From NCBI RefSeq assembly GCF_026240905.1, contig NZ_JAPEVI010000003.1:1302001-1366000 (forward strand): 64,000 bases of DNA, given 5' to 3'. Positions 37,564-45,281 of the stretch are shown piece after piece (position 1 is the stretch's first letter; every line of letters starts with the position of its first letter). The DNA comes from Roseibium salinum. Lineage in GTDB: Bacteria; Pseudomonadota; Alphaproteobacteria; Rhizobiales; Stappiaceae. The translations under genes and the position numbers were made by a program. A model generated the notes under the pieces. It ran no database searches, had not been told where the DNA came from, and saw only the letters and a list, made by a program, of their open reading frames with translations.

Positions 37564-38331
37564 TTACCCCCAAACCCCACCGATTGCGGCAAGCAACAGG
37601 CCGCCGACAATGCCGAGCAACGCTGCCAGCAAAAGGAGGTGAACCCTGATGTTGCTCTGGCTCTTTTCCGCCAGAACCGTCAGGCGGTCGTCGAATCCCT
37701 TCAGCGTCTGATCAAAGCGCAGAAGAAAGACCTCGAGCTCCTTGACGCGTTGGGAAAGCTCGCTCTGTCCTCCCTTCAGGATCGTCAGCGCTTCGCCGAG
37801 TTCGCCGTCGGTCGAGGCGAGCTTGTCGATCCGCTGTGCCGTTTCGCGCAGCAGGACCGTTGCGTCCCGTTGCCCGAGTGCGCTTTGGCGTTGAGCTGCG
37901 GTCAGTCGGTCCAGTTTCTCCATCACGACGGAAAGCGGCAGCGCGATCGCGGCTTCCGCGGCCCGTTCTTCGGCACTCGGGCGCGGCAATTTGAGCTGCG
38001 TGCCGTCCTGGGGCGACTCCGCCACCACGGACAACCCTTCCGGCGCCGCAGCCACCGCCTGCGGCAGCTCAAGATCGAAAGCGTAGGCACCGTCGCCGAT
38101 CCCGTTTCGCCGCAGGTCGATCCGCGCATCCTCGGCTGTCTTGCTCATGACCCTTTGACCGTCGTGGTAGACGTGGATGGTCATGCGGTCGCGCGGATTT
38201 GCGGCATCCCAGGCCCAGCCGAACAGCCGTCCGCTTTCGAAGGCGTCGACACGCCCCTGAATTTTGGGAGCCTGGGTCTGCTCCGCTTTCGGGGCCTGGG
38301 CTACGTTGGTTTCCATTTCAGCTGCTGACAT
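37564..38331 (-). CDS. GW-module, coiled-coil protein with C-terminal membrane anchor
   Basis: This protein has 255 residues from ATG 38331 (MSAAEMETNVAQAP), 11 bases after the previous stop; the frame is open further upstream, but that part only shadows the overlapping glycosyltransferase. Residues 25-95 form a module with VDAFESGRLFGWAWDAANPRDRM and AYAFDLELP, the same Gly-Trp pattern found in the large glycosyltransferases. Residues about 120-225 are charged and heptad-like (coiled coil), and 230-255 is one transmembrane helix (LLLLAALLGIVGGLLLAAIGG) ending the protein. There is no signal peptide, so it is probably a tail-anchored, cytoplasm-facing scaffold for the glycosyltransferases. 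That role is inferred. Confidence 0.8.
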   Translation of the reverse strand: MSAAEMETNVAQAPKAEQTQAPKIQGRVDAFESGRLFGWAWDAANPRDRMTIHVYHDGQRVMSKTAEDARIDLRRNGIGDGAYAFDLELPQAVAAAPEGLSVVAESPQDGTQLKLPRPSAEERAAEAAIALPLSVVMEKLDRLTAAQRQSALGQRDATVLLRETAQRIDKLASTDGELGEALTILKGGQSELSQRVKELEVFLLRFDQTLKGFDDRLTVLAEKSQSNIRVHLLLLAALLGIVGGLLLAAIGGVWG

Positions 38332-38342
38332 GGCTCTGCTCG

Positions 38343-39599
38343 TTAGGCTGCGGGTTCTTCTGCGGCTGCGTGCTGTCCTGCAAACAGGCGCAGATACTGT
38401 TCGGCCACCGCCGCGACGGTTTCGGGCGGACGTGTGTTTGCAGCGAGCGTCTCGTGAAGCTGTGGGTCGCGGGCGGCCGCGGCCAGAACGCCCGCAAGAC
38501 CGGAGGGGTCGTTCTTGCGAACATGCAGGCCGTCGACACCGTGACACACCGCCTCTGCCATGCCGCCCACTCCGCTGGTTATCACGGGGCGCCCGTGTTG
38601 CTGTGCTTCGGCGATGACGAGAGGTGCGTTCTCCCACCAGACCGACGGGACAACAACCCAGTCGACGGGTCCCATCAGTTCGGGCACGTCGTGCGTTTTA
38701 TAGGGACCCAGACGGGTCACGTTCGGCGCCGTTTCTTCGAACAATCGCTCGATTCTCTCGACGAAGTCCGGATCCTGGAACGGCGCTCCGCCATGAACGC
38801 GCAGCTCGAAATCGACCTCGCGTTCATTGAGAATCCTTGCGGCCTGCAAGAGCACCTCAATGCCCTTCCATGGGGTCAGATTTCCGAAGAACCCGAAGAC
38901 ATTCCTGGGTGCGCCGGGAGCGGAACGCAAGGGAGCCGGCGCCGCATCAGGCCGTCCGTTGCGGATCAGCTTGATCCTGTCCGCTGAAAGACCCCAGCGC
39001 ACATAGACACCGCGCAAAAAATTGCTGGGAGCGACGAACTCGTCGATTGCATCGAAGTGGGTCTTTATGAAGCGCTCGCGAAGGCGCAGGTCGTTCGGCT
39101 TTGCCTCGGGAATGCACCGGCACAGGCCCCCGGCTCCAAGCGCCGCGCACGGCTCGTCGGGCGTTTGCATGAGGACGCCGTCATTGGCGCAGATCGGATA
39201 ATAGTCATGGAGCGTCATCACGATCTTTACATGCGGCAGCACGCGCCTGATCAGGACCGGCAGTTCCACGCCGAAGAGCAGAAGGTGATGGATATGCACG
39301 ACGTCGGGACGGAAACTCTCCAGCAGCGTCTGCATGTCCGGAACGAACGCCTTGAGATCGATCTGGCTCATGTTGAAACGGTCGAAGTGACCTGCCCACA
39401 TGAGCAGCTCGTCGCCGCTGTCGCTGATTGCCTGGAAACTCGTGCCCGGGTGCGGTTCCCGGTGCAAATGATTGGTCGCCGCGACGAAAAGCGCCTCGTG
39501 ACCGGCCTTGCGATAGGCCCTTGCCAGTTCGCAGGCGACCGTTTCCGTTCCGCCGGGATGAAGGTCGGGGTGATTATGCGCGAAGACGAGTATCCTCAT
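38343..39599 (-). CDS. Glycosyltransferase family 4 protein
   Basis: This protein has 418 residues from ATG 39599 (MRILVFAHNHPDLHPGGTETVACELARAY), which overlaps the upstream methyltransferase stop by 4 bases. GT-B fold markers are DVVHIHHLLLFGVELPVLI, a cysteine-containing loop (EPCAALGAGGLCRCIPE), GFFGNLTPWKGIEVLLQAA and WWENAPLVIAEAQQHGRPVITSGVGGMAEAV. It shares many blocks with the GT4 protein at 33944-35299, so the two are likely paralogues adding similar sugars. A C-terminal Ala/Glu-rich tail follows the domain. Confidence 0.91.
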   Translation of the reverse strand: MRILVFAHNHPDLHPGGTETVACELARAYRKAGHEALFVAATNHLHREPHPGTSFQAISDSGDELLMWAGHFDRFNMSQIDLKAFVPDMQTLLESFRPDVVHIHHLLLFGVELPVLIRRVLPHVKIVMTLHDYYPICANDGVLMQTPDEPCAALGAGGLCRCIPEAKPNDLRLRERFIKTHFDAIDEFVAPSNFLRGVYVRWGLSADRIKLIRNGRPDAAPAPLRSAPGAPRNVFGFFGNLTPWKGIEVLLQAARILNEREVDFELRVHGGAPFQDPDFVERIERLFEETAPNVTRLGPYKTHDVPELMGPVDWVVVPSVWWENAPLVIAEAQQHGRPVITSGVGGMAEAVCHGVDGLHVRKNDPSGLAGVLAAAARDPQLHETLAANTRPPETVAAVAEQYLRLFAGQHAAAEEPAA

Positions 39600-40441
39600 T
39601 GCTCGCCCCGCTGCGATGTCTTCACGGCAACAAAGAAATCCTGGTAGTTCCGGCTGCCCGTACGCCCGCGCCAATGGCCGAGCTTTTTCGAGGCGATTTC
39701 GAACCCTGCGGCAAAGAGCGCCTCGTCGAGAAACCCGTCGTCAAAAGCGACCGCTGCCAGCGGCGCCTGCTGGTTGGCGTACCAGGCCGGCCCCGCGCCT
39801 GCACGCCTGAAAACAACGCGCGGGTCTCCCGAGGTAAGGTCCGTGCCGTCATCGACGACGAAAGCGGACATGAACAGGCGCCCGCCCAGTTCGAGGACGC
39901 GGGAAATTTCCCGGAAATAGGGTCCGATCTCCGCGGCCGGCAAATGGGTGACGACCGAGGTCATGACGGCAAAATCGAACGCACTGTCCGAAAAGGGTAG
40001 CGCAAGTTCAATTCCCCGGATACGGCCCTTGGGATTGTAGAGCTCGTGCGCAATATCCAGGTGCCTGAAGCGGAAATTCGGATAGACGGACGAGATATTC
40101 CGGCTACACCACTGGATGCCGTGCGATGATGGATCGATGCCCTCGTATTGTCCCGTCGCCGGATCCAGATACTGCGTCAGCGGTACGGCCATGCGGCCGA
40201 TGCCGCAGCCGATATCGAGAACCCTCTCGTTTTCCCGCAGGCCGCCCAGTTCGATGAAATGGCCGAGAAATTCCGTGCCGATCGCCAGGTAGTCGCCGTC
40301 GCCGACAAAAACGTCTTCCTGCGAGGGAACGGGCAGGAAGCGGTTTCGTTCGATAATCTTTTGGAGGTCTGTGAGCCGTTCACCTCTCAAGGCAGCGGGC
40401 TGCAGAGTGATGGTGTCGGTTATCTGAACGTTTGCTTTCAT
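39596..40441 (-). CDS. SAM-dependent methyltransferase of the exopolysaccharide locus
   Basis: This protein has 281 residues from ATG 40441 (MKANVQITDTITLQPAALRG), which overlaps the preceding glycosyltransferase stop by 4 bases. The class I methyltransferase core shows motif I NERVLDIGCGIGRMAVPL at about residues 71-88, then YEGIDPSSHGIQWCSRNI, FDFAVMTSVVTHLPAAEIGPYFREISRVLELGGRLFMSAFV. It probably methylates a sugar or lipid-linked glycan intermediate; the exact acceptor cannot be read. A methyltransferase right after the first wge glycosyltransferase is also my recollection of the S. meliloti order. Confidence 0.88.
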   Translation of the reverse strand: MKANVQITDTITLQPAALRGERLTDLQKIIERNRFLPVPSQEDVFVGDGDYLAIGTEFLGHFIELGGLRENERVLDIGCGIGRMAVPLTQYLDPATGQYEGIDPSSHGIQWCSRNISSVYPNFRFRHLDIAHELYNPKGRIRGIELALPFSDSAFDFAVMTSVVTHLPAAEIGPYFREISRVLELGGRLFMSAFVVDDGTDLTSGDPRVVFRRAGAGPAWYANQQAPLAAVAFDDGFLDEALFAAGFEIASKKLGHWRGRTGSRNYQDFFVAVKTSQRGEQ

Positions 40442-42649
40442 GATGTTGTCATTCCGTCCTGTGCCCCGGGCGCGGACATGAGGTACTCCATGTCCTGCTG
40501 CCAACGGGACTGGTGAAGCCAGCGATTGTACTGGGAGGCGACACCGCGGGTGTAATCGGCACTTTTCTTTATGGATATTCTTTCGAAGTGATACAGCTCT
40601 ACATCGCTCAGATAGTAGATTCGCCGATTGAGCCGCCTTATCTTCAGGCACAGGTCGCTGTCTTCGTAGTCACCGATGATATAGTCCGTCGTGAACCCGC
40701 CCACTTCGTCAAAGTCCGCTTTGGAAAGGACCAGGCACGCGCCGGTAACGCCGGGCACTTCGCGGGAAACGCCGGCCTGCGGGAAGAGCCGCGGGAAGCC
40801 TTTGAAATAGTGGTGGTTGAACCACCGGCCCTTCTCATCCTGAATGAACTTCAGGCCCGCATGCTGGATGGAATTATCGGCATAGAGCAGTTTTGCGCCC
40901 ACGGCTCCCACATGCTCATCCATGAGCAGGCCGGCGCACAGCTGTTCAAGCCAGCCGGGCTGAACCGGCACGACGTCCGAGTTCACCATCGCCAGATAGC
41001 GTCCCCGCGCCAGGGCTGCCCCGGCATTGCACGCGTGCGCGTATCCGGCATTGCGATCCATGACGATCAGCCGAACGGGTAAGCCGTAAAGCAGGTGAAA
41101 GCCGGCCAGGAGATCCTCCACCTGGGTTGCCTGTTCAGGAGAATCCAGGACAAAGAGAACTTCCGCATGTTCCGCAAGCCAGCTGTCAGCCGCGAAGGCG
41201 GCAATTTGCGCCTTCAGAAACTCCAGCACGCGGTAAACGGGGATGACGATCGAGATCGCCGGATCTTGCACCGGCGTGCCGATCGACACTTCCACCGGCG
41301 CCCCGACAGCGGCCTTTACGCGCGACTGCAGGTCGGCAAACGGCCGCGACAGGCATTCTTCCATGACCTGGTCGGTCGCATGACGGGGCGGCACAACGGA
41401 AAGGGCTTTCGCGCGAATATCGCCAAGCTCGCCCGGCTGCGGCGGGGGAATCAGGATGAAGCTTTCTCCTGACGCAAGCCGCAGATCGAATCTGGGCTGC
41501 AGATGATGCTGCAGCGACTTTGCGACAGGTGCGTAGGCGACAAACCGTTTGATCCGGTGCCCTCCCTGGCTGTCCGGCAGGACACCATCGAAGGAGTGCA
41601 GCGAAAGCGGGTGCGCCTCGCCCGACGGATCGATCAGGTCAAGTCCGACATACATGCCCGCAGGGTCACGCAGCCAGCCGCCGACAAGTACCCCATCCTC
41701 GCTGGTCAATGCGGTTTCAATCGAACAGAAAGGCGTCACGTCGCCAAGAACGCCATGACGTTTGGCGGGCAATGGCTCGGAAGACTGGAGATCGGAAACG
41801 GCCGCCCGCGCCAGTGCGGTGCGGCCCCCGAGGTCCGATATCAGGAAATCCCTCAGCTCCGGCAATTTGCGTGCATAGTTGGCCCACCACTGGCCGAGCG
41901 TCCGCCGGCCGTTGTCGGTTTCCAACTTGCGAGATCGCCAACCCCCAGGGCCCGGAGAGGACCAGCAGACCTTTTTCCGGCAGGTGCTCCATGCTGGCAG
42001 AACCGACAAAGAGCCGCTTTTTTCCGTTACCATATTGTTTGTTGAAGCAGCTCTTCTCGACCCGCTTCACCCCCAAGTCGCTGACAAGCACCGCAGACGA
42101 GATGTCGGCACAGTCACCGTTGAGGAATGTTTCAAAGAGCCGGATATCCCCGATCGTCGCAACGCAATCGGCAACGCCCGGTTTCTCGTTTACCGAGCGC
42201 AGGAGATCCATCGCGAACGCAACGAACCGGCGCGATCTCCCGAGCCTGAACATGCCGGCCCAGGTATTCAGAATTGTCGTTACGAAAACAGCGCAGGCAT
42301 TTTGCGTCAGGCCGGCCGTAAGGGCATAAGGATCGACGTCTGCCTGTTCCTGATCCTCTTTCACGTGGAGATCGGCACCGGATCCGACGGCGCCGGCGCT
42401 CAGCCTCAAGTGCAGCGCAGCTTGTTCCTTGAGGGAGAAAATCCAAAGAAGGCGCGATCTGCCGTCCAACCGCGCGAGGCGAAGACTTGCAAGGGAACCA
42501 AAACGCCGGCCGGACCGCTCTTCAAGACGCGGGGCTGCGTTAACTGGATGAGGCGTATCCCAAACGACAAAGCAAACATCCGGTGCAAGCTGAAATATCT
42601 GCGGAGCGTCGAACTGCGCTTCGGCGTAAGAGCCTACGGTTTCCAGCAT
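40438..42649 (-). pseudogene. Large GT2 glycosyltransferase with N-terminal module, interrupted by a frameshift
   Basis: The 5' part reads from ATG 42649 (MLETVGSYAEAQFDAPQIF) to LLVLSGPWG. The 3' part continues in a different frame as WRSRKLETDNGRRTLGQWWANYARKL and ends at 40438. The switch falls in a run of five C at 41942-41946 (G on the coding strand), where four would restore one frame of about 736 residues. That size and layout match the 755-residue GT at 35293-37560. The C-terminal GT2 domain is clear: ISIVIPVYRVLEFLKAQIAAF, YAHACNAGAALARGRYLAMVNSD, EVPGVTGACLVLSKADFDEVGGF. A GGWLRDPAG module lies near residue 322. It occupies the position of wgeB next to the RTX gene. Error or true decay cannot be separated here. 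Confidence 0.82.
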
Positions 42650-42706
42650 GTTTGCGCTTCAATACTCTTGCGTGATTGTTAGTTAGGATTCCATTTGCAT
42701 TCCGGG

Positions 42707-42735
42707 CCGGGCACCCCGCAGATGCGGGTGCCCGG
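42707..42735. other. Strong hairpin between the RTX gene and the following glycosyltransferase
   Basis: CCGGGCACCCCGCA and TGCGGGTGCCCGG pair over 13 bp with one bulged C and a 2-base loop. It lies 11 bases past the RTX stop (minus strand) and has no T tract, so it is more likely an mRNA 3'-end stabiliser or pause site than a simple terminator. Confidence 0.75.
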
Positions 42736-42745
42736 ACGGGCGCCG

Positions 42746-43348
42746 TTAGGATACGACGATGTATCCGTCAGGATTGTCCTGAAGGGCCTGTGCATCCACA
42801 TTGTTGAGGGTGACGCTGTCGCCGTTGCCCAGGTCAATGACGGTGTTGTCGCCGACCTGCGTTGCCCGGCTGGCGACATCAGCCGCCGACTCGATGCCGG
42901 TGTCATTGATGTTCGTGGTGACCTGAAGAAGATCGCCGTCCTGGAAGTCCATGACGACGTCGTTGCCGCCACCGCCGGTGAACACAAAGACATCGCTGCC
43001 TTCACCGCCGAACATGATGTCGTTGCCTGCACCGCCATCAATGATGTCGCTGCCGGCACCGCCCATGATGATGTCACCGTTATCTCCACCGGAGATGAAG
43101 TCGGCACCTTCCTGACCGAAGAGAATGTCACTTCCCTCACCCCCGACAAGGACGTCGCCTGCGTCGCCGCCGAAGATCTTGTCGCTTCCCGCTTCGCCGA
43201 GGATCACGTCGCTCTGATCGCCGCCGAAGAGGAAATCGTCGCCTTCGTCGCCAAAGACGATGTCCTCTCCACCCAATCCGAAGATGAAGTCAGGGGCATT
43301 GGTCCCGGGCAAGAAATCGTCAAACGCACTACCTTCAATTGTAGCCAT
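42746..43348 (-). CDS. RTX-repeat calcium-binding protein, probable type I secretion substrate
   Basis: This protein has 200 residues. ATG 43348 (MATIEGSAFDDFLPGTNAPDF) has a clear AGGAG ribosome binding site; 32 upstream in-frame codons are not needed. Residues about 20-130 are tandem glycine/aspartate nonapeptides of the GGxGxDxUx type (GLGGEDIVFGDEGDDFLFGG; GGAGSDIIDGGAGNDIMFGG), which fold into a calcium-binding beta roll. The C-terminal 65 residues (DFQDGDLLQVTTNINDTG to NPDGYIVVS) would hold the uncleaved secretion signal. There is no N-terminal signal peptide and no enzyme domain. The type I exporter genes lie 550 bases upstream on the same strand. It is placed like WgeA (ExpE1), the secreted Ca-binding protein of the S. 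meliloti EPS II cluster. Confidence 0.9.
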   Translation of the reverse strand: MATIEGSAFDDFLPGTNAPDFIFGLGGEDIVFGDEGDDFLFGGDQSDVILGEAGSDKIFGGDAGDVLVGGEGSDILFGQEGADFISGGDNGDIIMGGAGSDIIDGGAGNDIMFGGEGSDVFVFTGGGGNDVVMDFQDGDLLQVTTNINDTGIESAADVASRATQVGDNTVIDLGNGDSVTLNNVDAQALQDNPDGYIVVS

Positions 43349-43481
43349 AGTTAGCTCCTGAGTTTGCCTCTCTAAAAACGTCCCGACGCCGCGGCACGTC
43401 GCATCACAAAAACAATCTCTGCTGTTGCGCTGCGAGAGACACAATACACACTATTGATCTTCATCAAAGGGATGAATCATG

Positions 43482-43522
43482 AAAAAAATAAGGCAATATT
43501 CTGTTTAATACTGCCTTTTTTG
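43482..43522 (-). terminator. Bidirectional terminator-like hairpin downstream of the type I secretion genes
   Basis: AAGGCA (43490-43495) and TGCCTT (43512-43517), with further A-T pairing inside, form a stem. It is followed by a T run on the plus strand (43516-43521) and by TTATTTTTTT on the minus strand. It can end the exporter operon transcript, which reads on minus, before the RTX gene. Confidence 0.7.
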
Positions 43523-43577
43523 CTATTTTAACTGCAGGAAATTTCTAATTCACTCGGTCATTGCCTTCGTTTTATTT

Positions 43578-43591
43578 CTAAATTCGAAGTA
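43578..43591. promoter_or_regulatory. Candidate regulator site upstream of the RTX gene
   Basis: CTAAATTCGAAGTA matches 13 of 14 positions of the minus-strand site just before the MarR-type regulator gene (CTAAATTCGAAATA), and TCGAAGTAAT recurs at 32701-32710. It is a candidate binding site for the locus's own MarR-type regulator. Confidence 0.5.
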
Positions 43592-43898
43592 ATTTCCGCG
43601 AGCGGTAATCGAGTTGAACCCATGATGTTGAAATTCTCTCTATTTTCCAGGTGTATAAGTCTGTCCTGAGGACTCTGTTTCTGCAACATCGCCGAGAATA
43701 CTGTGCGTATTATTTACTTTGACACCGCCAGGAATGTGCGGTGCAGCATTCGCTACGCCCGGGTAATCTGACGCCGAGAAGGACCTACTTTTAGTTGTGT
43801 CACGGGAGTCCCCTTCACGAATGGGCTTAAGAGCGTCGGCTGGCTGACCGCTTTGCAATGGACCGCCAGCCGAACGATTTCAGATCGATCTGACCCGC

Positions 43899-45281
43899 CT
43901 ATTCTTCCCGGAAGGCGCGATTGAAACTGTCGGTGATCGGTTCAAGCAGATACTCCATCGCCTTGCGCGCGCGGCGAATGATCAGCACTTCCGCCGGCAT
44001 GCCGGGCGAGAGGGAGATCTCCGGGTTTTCCTCCAGCGCGCGCTCGTTCACCATGGCCCGCACCACATAGTAAGCGTACTGGGTTTGCGGATCGAGGCTC
44101 TGATCGGCCGCGACGTAAGTCACCTTCCCTTCAAGGGGGCTGGTCCTGCGCCGCTCATAGGCCGTCAGCCGAATGCGGGCCTCGGATCCGACATGAACGG
44201 AATTGATGTCTTCGGTGTCCATCCGCACTTCGACGATCATCTTTTCATCATTGGGTACGATGTCCAGGATCGGTTTTCCCGGCTCGATAACTCCGCCGGG
44301 CGTGCGCATCTGAATGTTGTAGACAATGCCGTCCTGAGGGGAGTTTATGACGAGACGGTCGAGCACATCCCTGGCCGCGATGATCTTTTCGTTCGTAATG
44401 TTCAGCTCGAGTTGGGCTTCCAGCAACTTGCCCGCGATCTCGCTCTGCAATTCCTGCTCGGTCGACAGAAGGGCGACCTCCGCACCCTGCCGCGCCTTTT
44501 CGGACTGGGCCTTTTCGGCAGCAAGTTCACCGCCGTCGCCGATGAGTTCGCTCAGGGCAAGCTGGACCTCGCTCAACTGGGCCTTCGAGGTGAACCCCTT
44601 CTTTTCCAGGCTGCTGAGCGCCGCCACCCGCTCTTCGAGCAGGACCCGGCGGTCTGCGTTGGCGGCAATCTGCGCCTCGGCAGCCTCGATCTGCGCGGTG
44701 TGCTGCTCGATTTCCTTGCGCTGAAACTTCAACTTTCCCTCGTAGACCTCACGGCGTTTTTGAAAGAGGCGCCGCTCGGCCTCCATCACGTCCTCCGCCA
44801 TCGGCGAATTTATCTCGGCCAACTCGGCAGGCATTTCGACAGTGTCCTTCCGGTCGCGTTCGGCCCGAAGTCTTGCCAGCGTTGCGAGCAGGCTGATTCT
44901 CTTTCCGTGAAGCTGCTGCAATTCGGCCCTTGCCCTCGTTGCATCCAGTTCGATGAGAGGTTGTCCGGCTTCGACGAAATCCCCTTCCTGCACCAGCAAC
45001 CGTTTCAATATGCCGCCCTCCAGATGGCTGATGGGCTTGGTTTTGCTGTCGGCAATCACCTTGCCGCGCGCGATGGCCGCGCTGTCGAGGTTCGCGGTAA
45101 ATCCCCACACCAGGAAACCGCCAAATCCGAGAAGAACGGCAATCGCCGCGGACATCACCGGTTTACGCAGGCCCGGCCGCTTATCCTCGTCCGGGGCATG
45201 GACGGTTTTCCAGAAGGGTTCAACCGCATTGGCGCGGACGTCGTTCGTGATATTCGCTTCGTGCTCGATCTGGCGGGTCAT
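43899..45281 (-). CDS. Type I secretion membrane fusion protein (HlyD/PrtE family; WgdB-like)
   Basis: This 460-residue periplasmic adaptor links the inner-membrane ABC exporter to a TolC-type outer channel. It has a cytosolic N-terminus of about 45 residues, one transmembrane helix (AIAVLLGFGGFLVWGF, about 47-65) and the first lipoyl half GKVIADSKTKPISHLEGGILKRLLVQEGDFVEAGQPLIELD. A long coiled-coil hairpin (about 115-280) follows, then the second lipoyl half (INSPQDGIVYNIQMRTPGGVIEPGKPILDIVP) and a beta-barrel. Its ATG overlaps the stop of the ABC gene by 4 bases. It corresponds in position to S. meliloti WgdB (ExpD2). The likely cargo is the RTX protein encoded downstream. Confidence 0.94.
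   Translation of the reverse strand: MTRQIEHEANITNDVRANAVEPFWKTVHAPDEDKRPGLRKPVMSAAIAVLLGFGGFLVWGFTANLDSAAIARGKVIADSKTKPISHLEGGILKRLLVQEGDFVEAGQPLIELDATRARAELQQLHGKRISLLATLARLRAERDRKDTVEMPAELAEINSPMAEDVMEAERRLFQKRREVYEGKLKFQRKEIEQHTAQIEAAEAQIAANADRRVLLEERVAALSSLEKKGFTSKAQLSEVQLALSELIGDGGELAAEKAQSEKARQGAEVALLSTEQELQSEIAGKLLEAQLELNITNEKIIAARDVLDRLVINSPQDGIVYNIQMRTPGGVIEPGKPILDIVPNDEKMIVEVRMDTEDINSVHVGSEARIRLTAYERRRTSPLEGKVTYVAADQSLDPQTQYAYYVVRAMVNERALEENPEISLSPGMPAEVLIIRRARKAMEYLLEPITDSFNRAFREE

Larger units (their letters stand above)
43349..43898. other. 550-base intergenic region between the type I exporter operon and the RTX gene
   Basis: This region is AT-rich, especially 43440-43640. It contains the AGGAG ribosome binding site and leader of the RTX gene, a bidirectional terminator-like hairpin (43482-43522), a motif CTAAATTCGAAGTA (43578-43591), and an inverted repeat CGGCTGGC / GCCAGCCG near 43840-43875. 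A 72-codon minus-strand open stretch (43640-43858) has no recognisable features and no good ribosome binding site, so I do not call it a gene. Confidence 0.6.

Noticed and set aside
43640..43858. A 72-codon minus-strand open stretch in the RTX upstream gap
   Set aside because: No ribosome binding site, no recognisable features, and poor codon bias.
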